64,000 nt of DNA from Bog-532 sp963732345 (lineage in GTDB: Bacteria > Actinomycetota > Actinomycetes > Streptosporangiales > Streptosporangiaceae), in NCBI GenBank assembly GCA_963732345.1, contig CAVSZI010000013.1:186001-250000 (forward strand). Direction: 5' to 3'. The notes below the pieces were generated by a model. That model did no database searches and was not told where the DNA came from. It saw only the letters and a program-made list of their open reading frames with translations. The stretch's first letter is position 1; every line of letters begins with the position of its first letter. Below, in pieces: positions 29,718 to 38,751 of the stretch. The position numbers and the translations under genes are program-made.

Positions 29718-30932
29718 ATGAACATCGCGGAGGTTCGCCAGCTCATCCGGATGAAGCCCGTCGAGCGGGACGTCGTCAAGCGGCGGCTCGCCCGCTGCCA
29801 CACCGTCGCCGACCTGCGCCGGAGCGCCAAGCTGCTGATCCCGCGCCCGGTCTTCGACTACGTCGACGGCGGCGCCGACGACGAGCTGAGCATGGCCGCC
29901 AACGTCCGCGCGTTCCGCCGCTGGCAGTTCCGGCCGAACGAGCTCGTCGACGTGGGCGCGGTCGATACGAGCGCACAGATCCTGGGCCGGACCCACTCCA
30001 TGCCGCTCGCAATGGCCCCGACCGGGTACTCGCGCATGATGCACCCGGACGGAGAGGTCTCCGTCGCACGGGCCGCCGGGCGCCGGAGCCTGCCGTACAC
30101 GCTGTCCACCATGGGGACCACCTCGATCGAGGACCTCGCCGCGGCGGCGCACGCCACCGGCCAGGACGACCTCTGGTTCCAGCTCTACATGTTCAAGGAC
30201 CGCGGGCTGACCCAGGAACTGGTCCAGCGCGCCGCGACCAGCGGGTACCGCGTGCTGGCGGTCACGGTCGACACGACCGTCACCGGCTTCCGTGTCCGTG
30301 ACGAGCACAATGGGCTGGTCATCCCGCCCGAGCTGACGGTGAGCACGATGGCCAGCATCAGCTCACGGCCCGCCTACTGGATGCGGATGCTGCGCAACCC
30401 GGCGATCACGTTCGCCAACCTGCCGCCCGGCCTCCAGTCGGGCACCGTGGCCGACAGCATCGCGAAGTTCACCCCGAGTATCACCTGGGACGACATCACT
30501 GTGCTGCGCTCGCACTGGCCCGGCAAGCTGCTGGTCAAGGGTCCCCTCGGAGCGGCCGACGCGCGGCGGGCCATCGAGGTCGGCGCCGACGGCATCCAGC
30601 TGTCCAACCACGGCGGACGGCAGCTGGACCGGGTCATCGCGCCCATCAACCTGGTCGCCGAGGTCCGGGAGGCGCTGGGCGACGGTCCCACCGTGCTGAT
30701 CGACTCCGGGATCCGGCACGGCTCGGACCTGGTGGTCGCGCTGGCCCTCGGCGCGGACGCGGGCCTGATCGGGCGCGCCTACCTGTACGGCCTGATGGCC
30801 GGGGGCGAGGCGGGCGTGGACCGGGTGCTCGAGCTGCTGGCGGACCAGTTCACCCGGACGATGCAGCTGCTCGGGGTCACTTCCGTCGCCGAACTGCGCA
30901 AGCACGGCCGCGAGCTGCTCACCCGGTCGTGA
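29718..30932 (+). CDS. FMN-dependent alpha-hydroxy-acid oxidase/dehydrogenase
   Basis: The 404-residue protein begins at ATG 29718; the open frame upstream has no family similarity. It has the TIM-barrel of the L-lactate dehydrogenase/glycolate oxidase family: PRPVFDYVDGGADDELS, MAPTGYSRMMHPDGE, WFQLYMFKD, LLVKGPLGAADA, the catalytic LSNHGGRQLD (His) and FMN phosphate-binding GIRHGSDLVVALALGADA. It oxidises an L-2-hydroxy acid to a 2-oxo acid. The closest named relatives are LldD-type proteins, but the substrate is not determined by what I see. Its end overlaps the tricorn gene end by 14 bp on the other strand. Confidence 0.92.
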   Translation: MNIAEVRQLIRMKPVERDVVKRRLARCHTVADLRRSAKLLIPRPVFDYVDGGADDELSMAANVRAFRRWQFRPNELVDVGAVDTSAQILGRTHSMPLAMAPTGYSRMMHPDGEVSVARAAGRRSLPYTLSTMGTTSIEDLAAAAHATGQDDLWFQLYMFKDRGLTQELVQRAATSGYRVLAVTVDTTVTGFRVRDEHNGLVIPPELTVSTMASISSRPAYWMRMLRNPAITFANLPPGLQSGTVADSIAKFTPSITWDDITVLRSHWPGKLLVKGPLGAADARRAIEVGADGIQLSNHGGRQLDRVIAPINLVAEVREALGDGPTVLIDSGIRHGSDLVVALALGADAGLIGRAYLYGLMAGGEAGVDRVLELLADQFTRTMQLLGVTSVAELRKHGRELLTRS

Positions 30933-33900
30933 CCGGACGGGGCGGGAGCGGGGGGCGGCCCTTGGCCGGACGGGTCGAGCGGTCCGGCGGCGTCACAGCG
31001 GGCCGTTCGGCGAGGCGCTGGAGCGCGATGCGGACCGCGGTTTCCAGCTGCGGGTCCCGGCCCGCGGCCCAGTCGTCCGGGGAGATGAGCACCTCGATGT
31101 CCGGGTCGACACCGTAGTTCTCCACGTCCCAGCCGTACTGGCTGAACCAGTACGCGAAGCGGGGGACCGTCATCCGGGTGCCGTCCACCAGCAGGTGGCC
31201 CGGCATCCCCTCGATGCCGATCACGCCACCCCAGGTCCGGGTGCCGACGACGGGGCCAAGCCCGAGGGTGCGGATCGCGGCGGTGACGATGTCGCCGTCC
31301 GAGCCGGCGGACTCGTCGGCCAGCGCGACCAGCGGGCCGCGCGGCGCGTCCATCGGGTACGTCTCCGGCAGCAGGTTCCGGGGCATGTCCCAGGCAATGA
31401 CCCGGCGGGCCAGTTTCTCCACGATGAGCTGGGAGACATGCCCGCCGCGGTTACCGCGCGCGTCGACGATCAGCCCGTCGTGCCGCATCTCGGTGCGGAG
31501 GTCACGGTGGAAGTGTGCCCAGCCCTCCCCCATCATGTCCGGGATGTGCAGGTAGCCCAGCCGGCCGTCACCCAGCTCGCGGACCAGCGCGCGGCGGCCG
31601 GTCACCCAGTCCTGGTAGCGAAGCCGGCGGTCATCGCGCAACGGCGTGACGACGACGCGGCGGGGGCGCTCGCCGTTCCGGCGGACGGTCAGCTCGACCG
31701 GCTTGCCCGCCGCCCCGACGAGCCGTGGGCCCGGGCCGGCGACGCCGTCGAGCGGCTGCCCGTCCACAGCGAGCAGTTCGTCGCCCGGGGCGATGGCCAC
31801 CCCGGGCGCGGCGAGCGGGGATAGCGCCTTCGGGTCGGAGGACTCACCGGGCAGCACGCGGGTCACCCGGCACCGACCGCCGGCGTCCAGCGCGAGGTCG
31901 GCGCCGAGCAGCCCGACCTGCGCCGCGCGGCCGCCGCGCCGCGGGCTGGTGCCGTCGCTGGCCTGCACCGCGTACGCGTGTGAGGTGGCCAGCTCCCCGA
32001 ACACCTCCCACAGCAGGTCGGCGAAGTCGCTGGCGCCGCTGATCCGGTCCAGTAGCGGGCGGTAGTCCGCCAGCACCGCGTCCCAGTCGACGCCGGCCAT
32101 GTCGGCGACCCAGAAGTCGCGGCGCATCAGGCGCCCCGCCTCCTCGTAGGCGTGCCGCCACAGCGCGGCCGGGTCGGCCAGGAAACGGGCCCGGGACAGA
32201 TCCACGCTGACGTCGTCGTCTGCGTCGTCCCTGTCCTGCTTTCGTCCCGACGGCAGAACGCGCACGTCGTCGCCGTCCCCTACGACCACGCGGGTGCCGT
32301 CGCCGCTGACGGTGAACCAATCCAGCTCGTCCACCAGCTCGCCGCACTTCCGCCGGGTCAGGTCGAAGCGCTCGAGGACCGCGCGGGGGCCGTCCTCGTA
32401 GGGGTCGGCGGCGTTCTCCCCGAGCACGCCGGATACCGGCTCGCGCAGCCACGCCAGGCCGCCCTTGACGGCCTGCAGGCTCGAATATCTGGCTTCAGGA
32501 ACCGGGAGGCGCACCACGCGGTCCGCGAGGCCATCGGTATCGACTCTGACCCGGGCCCGTTCGGCGTCATCATGATCTTCGTTCTTGTCCGCCGAACCGG
32601 GGTCCACCGGCCGTCCCTGCGGGAGCGGCGCGAACGGCGACGGCGTGGTGGCCGCGAGCGGGACCAGGTACGGCCGGCTCCCGAAGGGGAAGGACAGGTC
32701 GAAGAAGTGCGCGTCGTACACCGGATCGAAGCTGCGCAGCGACAGGAAGGCCAGGTAGCGGCCGTCCCCGGTGAAGACGGCGTCGGTGTCGGTGAACCGG
32801 CCGTCGGTAACGTCAGCCACCTGCGCGTCGCGGCGGCGGGCGATGCGGATCCGGCGCAGCGGCTGCGGCCCGGGCTGCGACCACGCGAGCCACGCGGAGT
32901 CCGGTGACCAGGACAGGCCGTCGGCCGGCCCGTCGTCGGAGGCCGCCAGCTCGGTCACGTCACCGGAGCCGATCTCGACCAGGAACACGCGGCCGTCACT
33001 CGCCGCCGCCGCGACCGCCGTCCCGTCCGGGGCTGCGGACAGCCCGACCACGCTGCCGAGCTGCCCGTCGGCCAGCGTGGCCGCGTCCGGCCCGGTCCCG
33101 GCTTCCGAGGCGGTCTCGTTCCCGGGGGCGGGCTCGCCGTGTTCGCTTGGCTCGCCGTCCTCGCCGTCCTCGCCGTCCTCGGCGTCCTCGGCGTCCTCGG
33201 CGTCCTCGGCGTCCTCGCCGTCCTCGGCGTCCTCGGCGTCCTCGGCGTCCTCGCCGTCCTCGGCGTCCTCGCCGTCCTCGGCGTCCTCGCCGTCCTCGGC
33301 GTCCTCGCCGTCCTCGTTGTGCTCGTTGTGCTCGGCGTCCTCGTTGTGCTCGTTGTGCTCGGCGTCCTCGTTGTGCTCGCTGTCCCCGCCGGGTTCACCG
33401 TGTTCACCGTGCGCCGGGACGGCGACGACCAGCGAGTCCTGGCCGGTGGCGTCGCTGATCCAGGCGGCCCCGCCAGACGGCCCGAGAACCACGGGCAGCC
33501 GCGCCCGGGCATTCGGGTCCACGGCCAGCGCCGGCGCCGGGCCGTCCCGGTGGGTCAGCCAGTGCACGGTGCCGCGCACCTCGACTACCGATCCCTGCCC
33601 GGTCCGGTCGCACGACAGGGACCCCAGGTGCTCGGCGGCCGAGATCAGCCGCGGGACACGCGCCGCGGACGGCGACCCGGACATCACCTCGACCCGCCGC
33701 GGCTCGGCTTCCAGGTCATCGAGGATCCAGATCTCGCCGGCTACGTGGTAGACGACGCGGGTGCCGTCACTGCTGGGGTTCCGGGCGTAGAAGCCGTCGT
33801 GATCGGTGTGCCGGCGCAGGTGGGAACCGTCCAGCGCGCACGAGTAGAGGTTGCCCGTGCCCTCGTGGTCGGACAGGAAGACGAGCCGGCCGCCGGCCAG

Positions 33901-34482
33901 CATCGGGCTCGTGACCTGGCCGGGCAGGCCGGGCAGGATACGGGTGAAGGGCTCGGGCGGATCGGTACGGATCCAGAGCCGTCCGGACGTTCCGCCCCGG
34001 TAGCGCTTCCAGTGCGCCGGCTCGTGCTGGGTGCTCGTCAGCAGCGCGGTGACTGGCCCGCTGAACGCGATGTCCCCGGCCGGGCCGAATTCCAGCCGCC
34101 GCGGGGCAGCGCCGGTCACGGGGACCGCGTGCGCCCAGGTCAGGAAGGCGGCGGGCTGTCCGGTGGCGCTGATCGCGAGGATCTCCCCGTCGGCGTTCCA
34201 GCCGGTGACCCGGGTCCGGCGGTCACCCCAGTAGGTGAGCCGGCGGTAACCGGTGCCGTCGACGCCGGACAGGTAGATTTCGCTGGCGTCGTCGCGGGCC
34301 GTCGTCCAGGCCACCATGCCGCCGTCCGGGGACAGCCGGGGGTAGCTCACCGGCGCACCTTCGGCCGACAGGCGCCAGGCGCGGCCCCCGGCGGCGGGCG
34401 CGAGCCACACGTCGTCATCGGCGACGAAGGTCAGCAGGTCCCCGTGAAGGTGCGGATAACGCGCGTAACCGACGGAAGTCAC
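30919..34482 (-). CDS. Tricorn-like serine protease with acidic insertion
   Basis: From GTG 34482 (VTSVGYARYPHLHGDLLTFV) the protein has 1187 residues. It shows the tricorn order: WD-like beta-propellers (residues about 1-640), C1 helical domain, PDZ domain (GVAIAPGDELLAVDGQPLDG) and the S41-like core. Catalytic candidates are SH in TSHAY (about 833), the nucleophile serine in DESAGSDGD (about 1058) and Glu in ENYGVDPD (about 1119). Tricorn forms a large cytosolic complex that shortens proteasome products. The unusual feature is a 90-residue Glu/Asp-rich insertion at about 360-452 within the propeller. An in-frame extension to 34662 would overlap the regulator gene. Confidence 0.88.
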   Translation of the reverse strand: MTSVGYARYPHLHGDLLTFVADDDVWLAPAAGGRAWRLSAEGAPVSYPRLSPDGGMVAWTTARDDASEIYLSGVDGTGYRRLTYWGDRRTRVTGWNADGEILAISATGQPAAFLTWAHAVPVTGAAPRRLEFGPAGDIAFSGPVTALLTSTQHEPAHWKRYRGGTSGRLWIRTDPPEPFTRILPGLPGQVTSPMLAGGRLVFLSDHEGTGNLYSCALDGSHLRRHTDHDGFYARNPSSDGTRVVYHVAGEIWILDDLEAEPRRVEVMSGSPSAARVPRLISAAEHLGSLSCDRTGQGSVVEVRGTVHWLTHRDGPAPALAVDPNARARLPVVLGPSGGAAWISDATGQDSLVVAVPAHGEHGEPGGDSEHNEDAEHNEHNEDAEHNEHNEDGEDAEDGEDAEDGEDAEDGEDAEDAEDAEDGEDAEDAEDAEDAEDGEDGEDGEPSEHGEPAPGNETASEAGTGPDAATLADGQLGSVVGLSAAPDGTAVAAAASDGRVFLVEIGSGDVTELAASDDGPADGLSWSPDSAWLAWSQPGPQPLRRIRIARRRDAQVADVTDGRFTDTDAVFTGDGRYLAFLSLRSFDPVYDAHFFDLSFPFGSRPYLVPLAATTPSPFAPLPQGRPVDPGSADKNEDHDDAERARVRVDTDGLADRVVRLPVPEARYSSLQAVKGGLAWLREPVSGVLGENAADPYEDGPRAVLERFDLTRRKCGELVDELDWFTVSGDGTRVVVGDGDDVRVLPSGRKQDRDDADDDVSVDLSRARFLADPAALWRHAYEEAGRLMRRDFWVADMAGVDWDAVLADYRPLLDRISGASDFADLLWEVFGELATSHAYAVQASDGTSPRRGGRAAQVGLLGADLALDAGGRCRVTRVLPGESSDPKALSPLAAPGVAIAPGDELLAVDGQPLDGVAGPGPRLVGAAGKPVELTVRRNGERPRRVVVTPLRDDRRLRYQDWVTGRRALVRELGDGRLGYLHIPDMMGEGWAHFHRDLRTEMRHDGLIVDARGNRGGHVSQLIVEKLARRVIAWDMPRNLLPETYPMDAPRGPLVALADESAGSDGDIVTAAIRTLGLGPVVGTRTWGGVIGIEGMPGHLLVDGTRMTVPRFAYWFSQYGWDVENYGVDPDIEVLISPDDWAAGRDPQLETAVRIALQRLAERPAVTPPDRSTRPAKGRPPLPPRPVTTG
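33131..33400 (-). repeat. Microsatellite-like array encoding an acidic stretch in tricorn
   Basis: On the plus strand the words GCCGTCCTC and GGCGTCCTC recur in tandem, then give way to GTTGTGCTC units. On the coding strand they encode EDGEDAEDAED and EHNEDAEHN repeats, about 80-90 residues, almost half of them acidic. All units are multiples of 3 bp, so the frame is kept. Confidence 0.93.
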
Positions 34483-34486
34483 CGGC

Positions 34487-34606
34487 TCATCGTATGACCC
34501 GGGATCTGGCTTATCGTAGGACCCGGCGTCTGGGTCACCGTATGACCCGGGATCTAGCTCATCGTAGGACCCGGCGCGCGGGTCACCGTATGACCCGGCG
34601 TCCTGG
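34487..34606. repeat. Five-copy 24-bp array between regulator and tricorn genes
   Basis: Five 24-bp units with the core TC(A/T)(T/C)CGTA(T/G)GACCCGG fill the whole interval between the response regulator stop codon (34607) and the tricorn start (34482). Odd and even copies differ in a T/G at position 9 and in their last bases, suggesting 48-bp duplication. If translated in the tricorn frame they give octapeptides such as GSYDEPDP and GSYGDPDA. Confidence 0.85.
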
Positions 34607-35248
34607 TCAGAGCCAGCCGCGTTCTTCGGCGATGTGCAGGGCCTCGGTGCGGTTGCGCGCACCGGTCTTCTGGATGCAGGCCGAGAGGTAGTTCCGCACG
34701 GTCCCCTCGGAAAGGTAGAGCTTGGCGGCGATTTCGGAGATGACCGAGCCGTCGGCGGACGCCGCGAGCACGTCCCGTTCCCGGGGGGTCAGCGGGTTGA
34801 TGCCCTCGGCCAGCGCGGCGGCGGCCAGATCGGGGTCGATGACCCGCTCCCCCGCCAGCGCCTTGCGCACCGCGGTGGCCAGGCGGTCCGGGGGCGAGTC
34901 CTTGACGATAAAGGCGGACACGCCCGACTCCATCGCCCGGCGCAGGAAGCCCGGGCGGCCGAATGTCGTCAGGATCACGATCTTCACGCGCGGCTGGTCG
35001 CGGTGCAACTGGTCCGCGGCCGCGAGGCCGTCCATCCCGGGCATCTCGATGTCCAGCAGGGCCACGTCGACGTCGTGCTCGGCGGCGGCCCTGACCACCT
35101 CGTCGCCCCGGCCGACCTGGGTCACGACCTCCATGTCGGGCTCGAAGGACAGCAGCGCGGCGAGCGCCTCGCGGATCAGCGTCTGGTCATCAGCGAGGAG
35201 AAGGCGGATGGCGCGGGTGCCGTCGGCAGCCTGGTCGCTGGTGGTCAC
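34607..35248 (-). CDS. NarL/LuxR-family response regulator
   Basis: The 213-residue protein has a receiver domain (ADD at 19-21, phosphoacceptor Asp66 in ALLDIEMPG, Thr in ILTTFG, Lys in VKDSP) and a C-terminal LuxR helix-turn-helix (LTPRERDVLAASADG to TVRNYLSACIQKTGARNR). The regulator start overlaps the kinase stop by 4 bp (ATGA). It is the output of the system that also includes the upstream ABC transporter genes, similar in layout to DesK/DesR and Lia-like systems. Confidence 0.95.
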   Translation of the reverse strand: MTTSDQAADGTRAIRLLLADDQTLIREALAALLSFEPDMEVVTQVGRGDEVVRAAAEHDVDVALLDIEMPGMDGLAAADQLHRDQPRVKIVILTTFGRPGFLRRAMESGVSAFIVKDSPPDRLATAVRKALAGERVIDPDLAAAALAEGINPLTPRERDVLAASADGSVISEIAAKLYLSEGTVRNYLSACIQKTGARNRTEALHIAEERGWL

Positions 35249-36489
35249 GAGGGCACGTTAGCGTCCACGGGCGCTTCCGTGACGGGAGGGGCGGGCGACG
35301 CCGGCTTGGGAACCGGGGCGGCGGGAACAGTCGCGATCAGGCGGAAACCGCGGCCGTCTCGCCCGGCGGAGCCAACCGAGAACCGGCCGCCGACCGCGGA
35401 CAACCGTTCCGACATGCCGTGCAGGCCGGTGCCCGACGGCAGGTCGGGGTCGGCGGGGCCGGCGACGGCGGTGAGCCCGCGGCCGTTGTCGCTCACCTCG
35501 AGCGAGACCTCGCCCGACCGTTCCGTCAGGCGGATCCGGCAGTCGGCCGCGCCGGAGTGGCGGATCACGTTGGTGGCCGCCTCGCGCAGGCACCAGGCGA
35601 GCGCCGCCTCGGCGTCCGGATCGAAGGTGCCCGACCGCATGGTCAGGGCCGGATCGTCGTCGAGGTGAATGCCCGCGGCGTCCAACGAGGCGCGGGCCGT
35701 GATGACCTCGACGGCGAGCGTCGGCCGGCGGTAGCCGCTCACCGCCTCCCTGATGTCCTGCAGCGTCTGGCGGCTGACGCGGCCGATGTCGGTGACATCG
35801 CTCAGCACCGCATCCAGTTCGGCCGATTGCGGGAGCCGGGCGATCCGCCTGGCCGCCAGCTCGGACTTCAGCGTGATCAGGGACAGTGACTGGCCGGTCA
35901 GGTCGTGCATGTCCCGCGCGAGCCGCAGCCGCTCCTCGTTGGCCGCGAGCTTGGCCACGGTCTCCCGGGCCTGGCGCAGCTCGAACATCAGGACGAGCTG
36001 CAGCCGGAAGCCGATCATGGCCCAGCCGACCAGCACCACGGGCAGCAGCACGATCAGGAAGTCGCTGGCGGGTACGTGGTCGATCCAGCTGAGCAGCGCG
36101 TAACAGGCGCCGGACACCGACACGGCGGCCATGGCGCGGCGGCGGCCGGGGACGACGAACCCGATGGCGGCGGACACGTAGATCCACATCGACGTCCAGT
36201 TGGAGCCATACACCAGGCAGGCGGTCACGGACAGCGCGGCGATCACCGCCAGGCCGGCGAGCGCGCGCCGCGGATACCGCTCCCAGGTGCACAGGATGCC
36301 GATGTAGAGCACGCAGAAGGCGACGGCCAGCAGCACGCCGCCCGCGACGAACAGCGGGTTATGTCCCTTACCGAACAGGGCGGCGACCGGCGCGATGAGG
36401 TAGACGAGCCAGATGCCGGAGAAGAACCAGCGCATCCAGGACCCGCGGCGGTCACCCGGCATGCGGCGGCCGATCATCGCCTGGTCCAT
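35245..36489 (-). CDS. Sensor histidine kinase (HisKA_3, DesK-like)
   Basis: From ATG 36489 (GGGGGT 5 nt upstream) the protein has 414 residues; the frame is open to 36645. It has five to six membrane helices in the first 180 residues, then the HisKA_3 dimerisation domain with the phosphoacceptor His in RLARDMHDLTGQSLSLI, and an HATPase with EAATNVIRHSGA and the SDNGRGL and GTGLHGMSERL G-boxes. With most of its sensory part in the membrane it probably detects membrane state or membrane-bound drugs (inference). It is followed by its response regulator with a 4-bp overlap. Confidence 0.9.
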   Translation of the reverse strand: MDQAMIGRRMPGDRRGSWMRWFFSGIWLVYLIAPVAALFGKGHNPLFVAGGVLLAVAFCVLYIGILCTWERYPRRALAGLAVIAALSVTACLVYGSNWTSMWIYVSAAIGFVVPGRRRAMAAVSVSGACYALLSWIDHVPASDFLIVLLPVVLVGWAMIGFRLQLVLMFELRQARETVAKLAANEERLRLARDMHDLTGQSLSLITLKSELAARRIARLPQSAELDAVLSDVTDIGRVSRQTLQDIREAVSGYRRPTLAVEVITARASLDAAGIHLDDDPALTMRSGTFDPDAEAALAWCLREAATNVIRHSGAADCRIRLTERSGEVSLEVSDNGRGLTAVAGPADPDLPSGTGLHGMSERLSAVGGRFSVGSAGRDGRGFRLIATVPAAPVPKPASPAPPVTEAPVDANVPS

Positions 36490-36825
36490 GTTGACCCCCG
36501 CGTTGACCGGCGCGTGGGGGTCCGCGCATCCGGCGGGCGCGCCCGCCCGGGACCCGGCGCCGCGGAACGCGGTCATGACGAGGCCGAGGCGCTGCTCCGC
36601 GGCCTTGCGGTCGCCGCCTCGTTCTTCGCGGCCATCGCGTCCCACCCCCTCGCCCGCTTCGTCCTCATGCTGTCATGCCCCTGCGTCCCGGGCCTACTCG
36701 CTGCTCCCTCCCGTGGCGCCGGGCCGGGCCCACGGGCCGCCCGGAGCGTCGATGCGTGCGGCGGGACGGCGGGGCCCCCGTGCCCGCCATCCTGCCGGTC
36801 GTAACGGTCCCGGATCACTGCGCTC

Positions 36826-37557
36826 TCAGATCGTCTCGGCCGTTCCGCGGACAGCCAGCACCGCGAGCACGACAAATCCCGCGAACCAGGCGAGGATCGT
36901 GATGTACGCCGTGGCAGGGACCGAGTGGCTGCTGATCAGGTCCGTGCCGATCCGGGTGATCTGGTAGGTCGGCAGGACAGGGCCGATCTTGGCCAGGAAG
37001 CCGGTCAGCGCGAACCACAGGCCGCCGAGGATGGACATCACGAAGTACACGAACATCGCCATCGGCTGCACGCTGTCCGGCATGAACCGGTAGCCGATGG
37101 CCACCGCGAGCGCCGTGAAGGTCAGCGAGCCGATCCAGATGGTGCCGCCGACGGCGAACCACTTCCACAGCTCCATGTGCACGCCGCCGTAGAAGCGCCC
37201 CAGCAGCAGGACGATGGCGATCGACGGCACGGTGATCGCCATCGACGCGAGGATCTTGGCGACGACGTAGGCGTTGGCCGGCAGCGCGGTGAGCCGCAGC
37301 TGGCGGACCCAACCGTCCTTGCGCTCCTGGGAGATACGCTGCGCGTTGCCGGTCAGCGCGCCGCTGAACGCGCCGATCGACGCCATCGCGATCATGTAAT
37401 AAGCGGGGTAGGCCACGCCGTAGACGTGAACGTTCCTGACCGACGGCGCGATGACCAGGTAGAGCACGACCGGGAGCCCGACTGAGAAGATGCTGTACCG
37501 CTTGTTCCGGCCAAGCCGGCGAACTTCGGCGCGGGCCAGCGCGAGCGTGCTGTTCAT
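36826..37557 (-). CDS. ABC-2 type transporter permease
   Basis: From ATG 37557 (AAAGGAGA 7 nt upstream) the protein has 243 residues with six helices in the ABC-2 pattern, including QERKDGWVRQLRLTALPANAYVVAK, the conserved cytosolic coupling segment. It works with the ATPase encoded 50 bp upstream and is followed 337 bp downstream by the kinase start. Such exporters with DesK-like regulators often confer resistance to peptide antibiotics or export lipids. Confidence 0.92.
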   Translation of the reverse strand: MNSTLALARAEVRRLGRNKRYSIFSVGLPVVLYLVIAPSVRNVHVYGVAYPAYYMIAMASIGAFSGALTGNAQRISQERKDGWVRQLRLTALPANAYVVAKILASMAITVPSIAIVLLLGRFYGGVHMELWKWFAVGGTIWIGSLTFTALAVAIGYRFMPDSVQPMAMFVYFVMSILGGLWFALTGFLAKIGPVLPTYQITRIGTDLISSHSVPATAYITILAWFAGFVVLAVLAVRGTAETI

Positions 37558-37607
37558 GAGGGTGTCTCCTTTGTTCTGTGCGTGGCTGGTGATGCCCGCG
37601 TTCTCCA

Positions 37608-38615
37608 TTAGCGGCCGTTGCGCGCGTAGCTGGCCGTCGGCTGTGCCGCGCTGTTAATGCTTTCCGGGGTGGTGCTGTTGCCGTCTTCGGCGGTGCCGTT
37701 GTCGTCTTCGGCGGTGATGGCGAGGAACGCCTGCTCCAGGCCCAGGCCGGACACCTCGATCTCGCGCGGCCGGTAGCCCGCGTCGAGGAGGGCGTACAGG
37801 GTGCGGTCCGAGTCGGACGACTGGATCTGCACCAGGTCGTGCCGGATCTCGACGTTGACCAGGGCAGGCAGGCCGAGGATGAACGGCTCGTCGATGCGGT
37901 CCAGGCGGAAGGAGATCCGCTTGGCGCCCGCCCGCGCCTTGATCTGGCTCGGCGTCCCGTCCGCGAGCAGGCGGCCCTTGTTGATGACGATGATCCGGTC
38001 GGCGGCCTGGTCGGCTTCCTCCAGGTAGTGCGTGGCGAACAGCAGCGTCCGTCCCTCGGCGACCTCGGCCTTCATGTTGGCCCAGAATGCCTGGCGGGTC
38101 TCGACGTCCATCGCCGTGGTGGGCTCGTCCAGCACGATCAGGTCGCTTTCGCCCACGATCGCCAGCGCGAACCGGACCCGCTGGGTCTGGCCGCCGGACA
38201 GCTTGTCCACCCGCTGGCCGGCGAAGCTGGCGATGCCGGCCCGCTTCAGCGTCTCGTCGACCGGCAGCGGCCGGGGATGAAACCCGGTCACCAGGGTGAC
38301 GAGCTCGCGCACCGTCACCTCCGGCATCAGCCCGCCGGACTGGAGCATCGCGCCGACCCGGCCGGCCTTGATGGCGTGGTAAGGGTCGGAGCCGAACATG
38401 CGGATCGTTCCGCTGGTCGGCTTGCGCAGGTTGAGGAGCATGTCCAGCGAGGTGGACTTGCCCGCCCCGTTCGGGCCGAGGAAGGCGACGGTCTCGCCGG
38501 GCCGCAGGTCCATGGTCAGGCCATCGACGGCCTTGACGTTCCCGTAGACCTTCTTGACGTTCCTGAACGAGACCACCGGCGCTCCCGATGCCCCCATCGG
38601 TCCCTCACTCATCAT
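37608..38615 (-). CDS. ABC transporter ATP-binding protein
   Basis: The 335-residue protein starts at ATG 38615 after GGAAGGG. Walker A FLGPNGAGKST, Q-loop LQSGGLMPEVT, signature LSGGQTQRVRF, Walker B LIVLDEPTTAMD and the H-loop FATHYLEE are all present. The C-terminal 90 residues include the DrrA/CcmA-like extension and a disordered Asn/Thr/Glu tail. It heads the ABC/two-component operon. An upstream open frame to 38831 spans the putative operator and is not coding in my view. Confidence 0.94.
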   Translation of the reverse strand: MMSEGPMGASGAPVVSFRNVKKVYGNVKAVDGLTMDLRPGETVAFLGPNGAGKSTSLDMLLNLRKPTSGTIRMFGSDPYHAIKAGRVGAMLQSGGLMPEVTVRELVTLVTGFHPRPLPVDETLKRAGIASFAGQRVDKLSGGQTQRVRFALAIVGESDLIVLDEPTTAMDVETRQAFWANMKAEVAEGRTLLFATHYLEEADQAADRIIVINKGRLLADGTPSQIKARAGAKRISFRLDRIDEPFILGLPALVNVEIRHDLVQIQSSDSDRTLYALLDAGYRPREIEVSGLGLEQAFLAITAEDDNGTAEDGNSTTPESINSAAQPTASYARNGR

Positions 38616-38733
38616 GTTCCCTTCCGCGTCGTCCGCCCGTTGTGCCCGGCCAGCCGGTACGTCCTGGCTGGCTTGGTACTTCATGAGACCATCGGGCGCC
38701 GCTGCGGCGGCAGTGCCGCGAATCCCCGCCTCG

Positions 38734-38751
38734 TCATGACATGTGTCATGA
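38734..38751. promoter_or_regulatory. Perfect inverted repeat upstream of ABC/two-component operon
   Basis: TCATGACA-TG-TGTCATGA is a perfect 8-bp inverted repeat with a 2-bp spacer, 119 bp upstream of the ATPase start. NarL-type regulators of DesR/LiaR/VraR kind bind palindromes of this general type, so it is a good candidate operator for the response regulator encoded in the same operon. Confidence 0.65.

Noticed and set aside
33131..33400. Repeat array as CRISPR
   Set aside because: Units are 6-9 bp without spacers, lie inside a coding frame, and no cas genes are present.
34483..34662. N-terminal extension of tricorn through the 24-bp repeats
   Set aside because: It overlaps the response regulator gene and the family similarity starts at VGYARYPHLHGD; kept only as a possibility in the findings.
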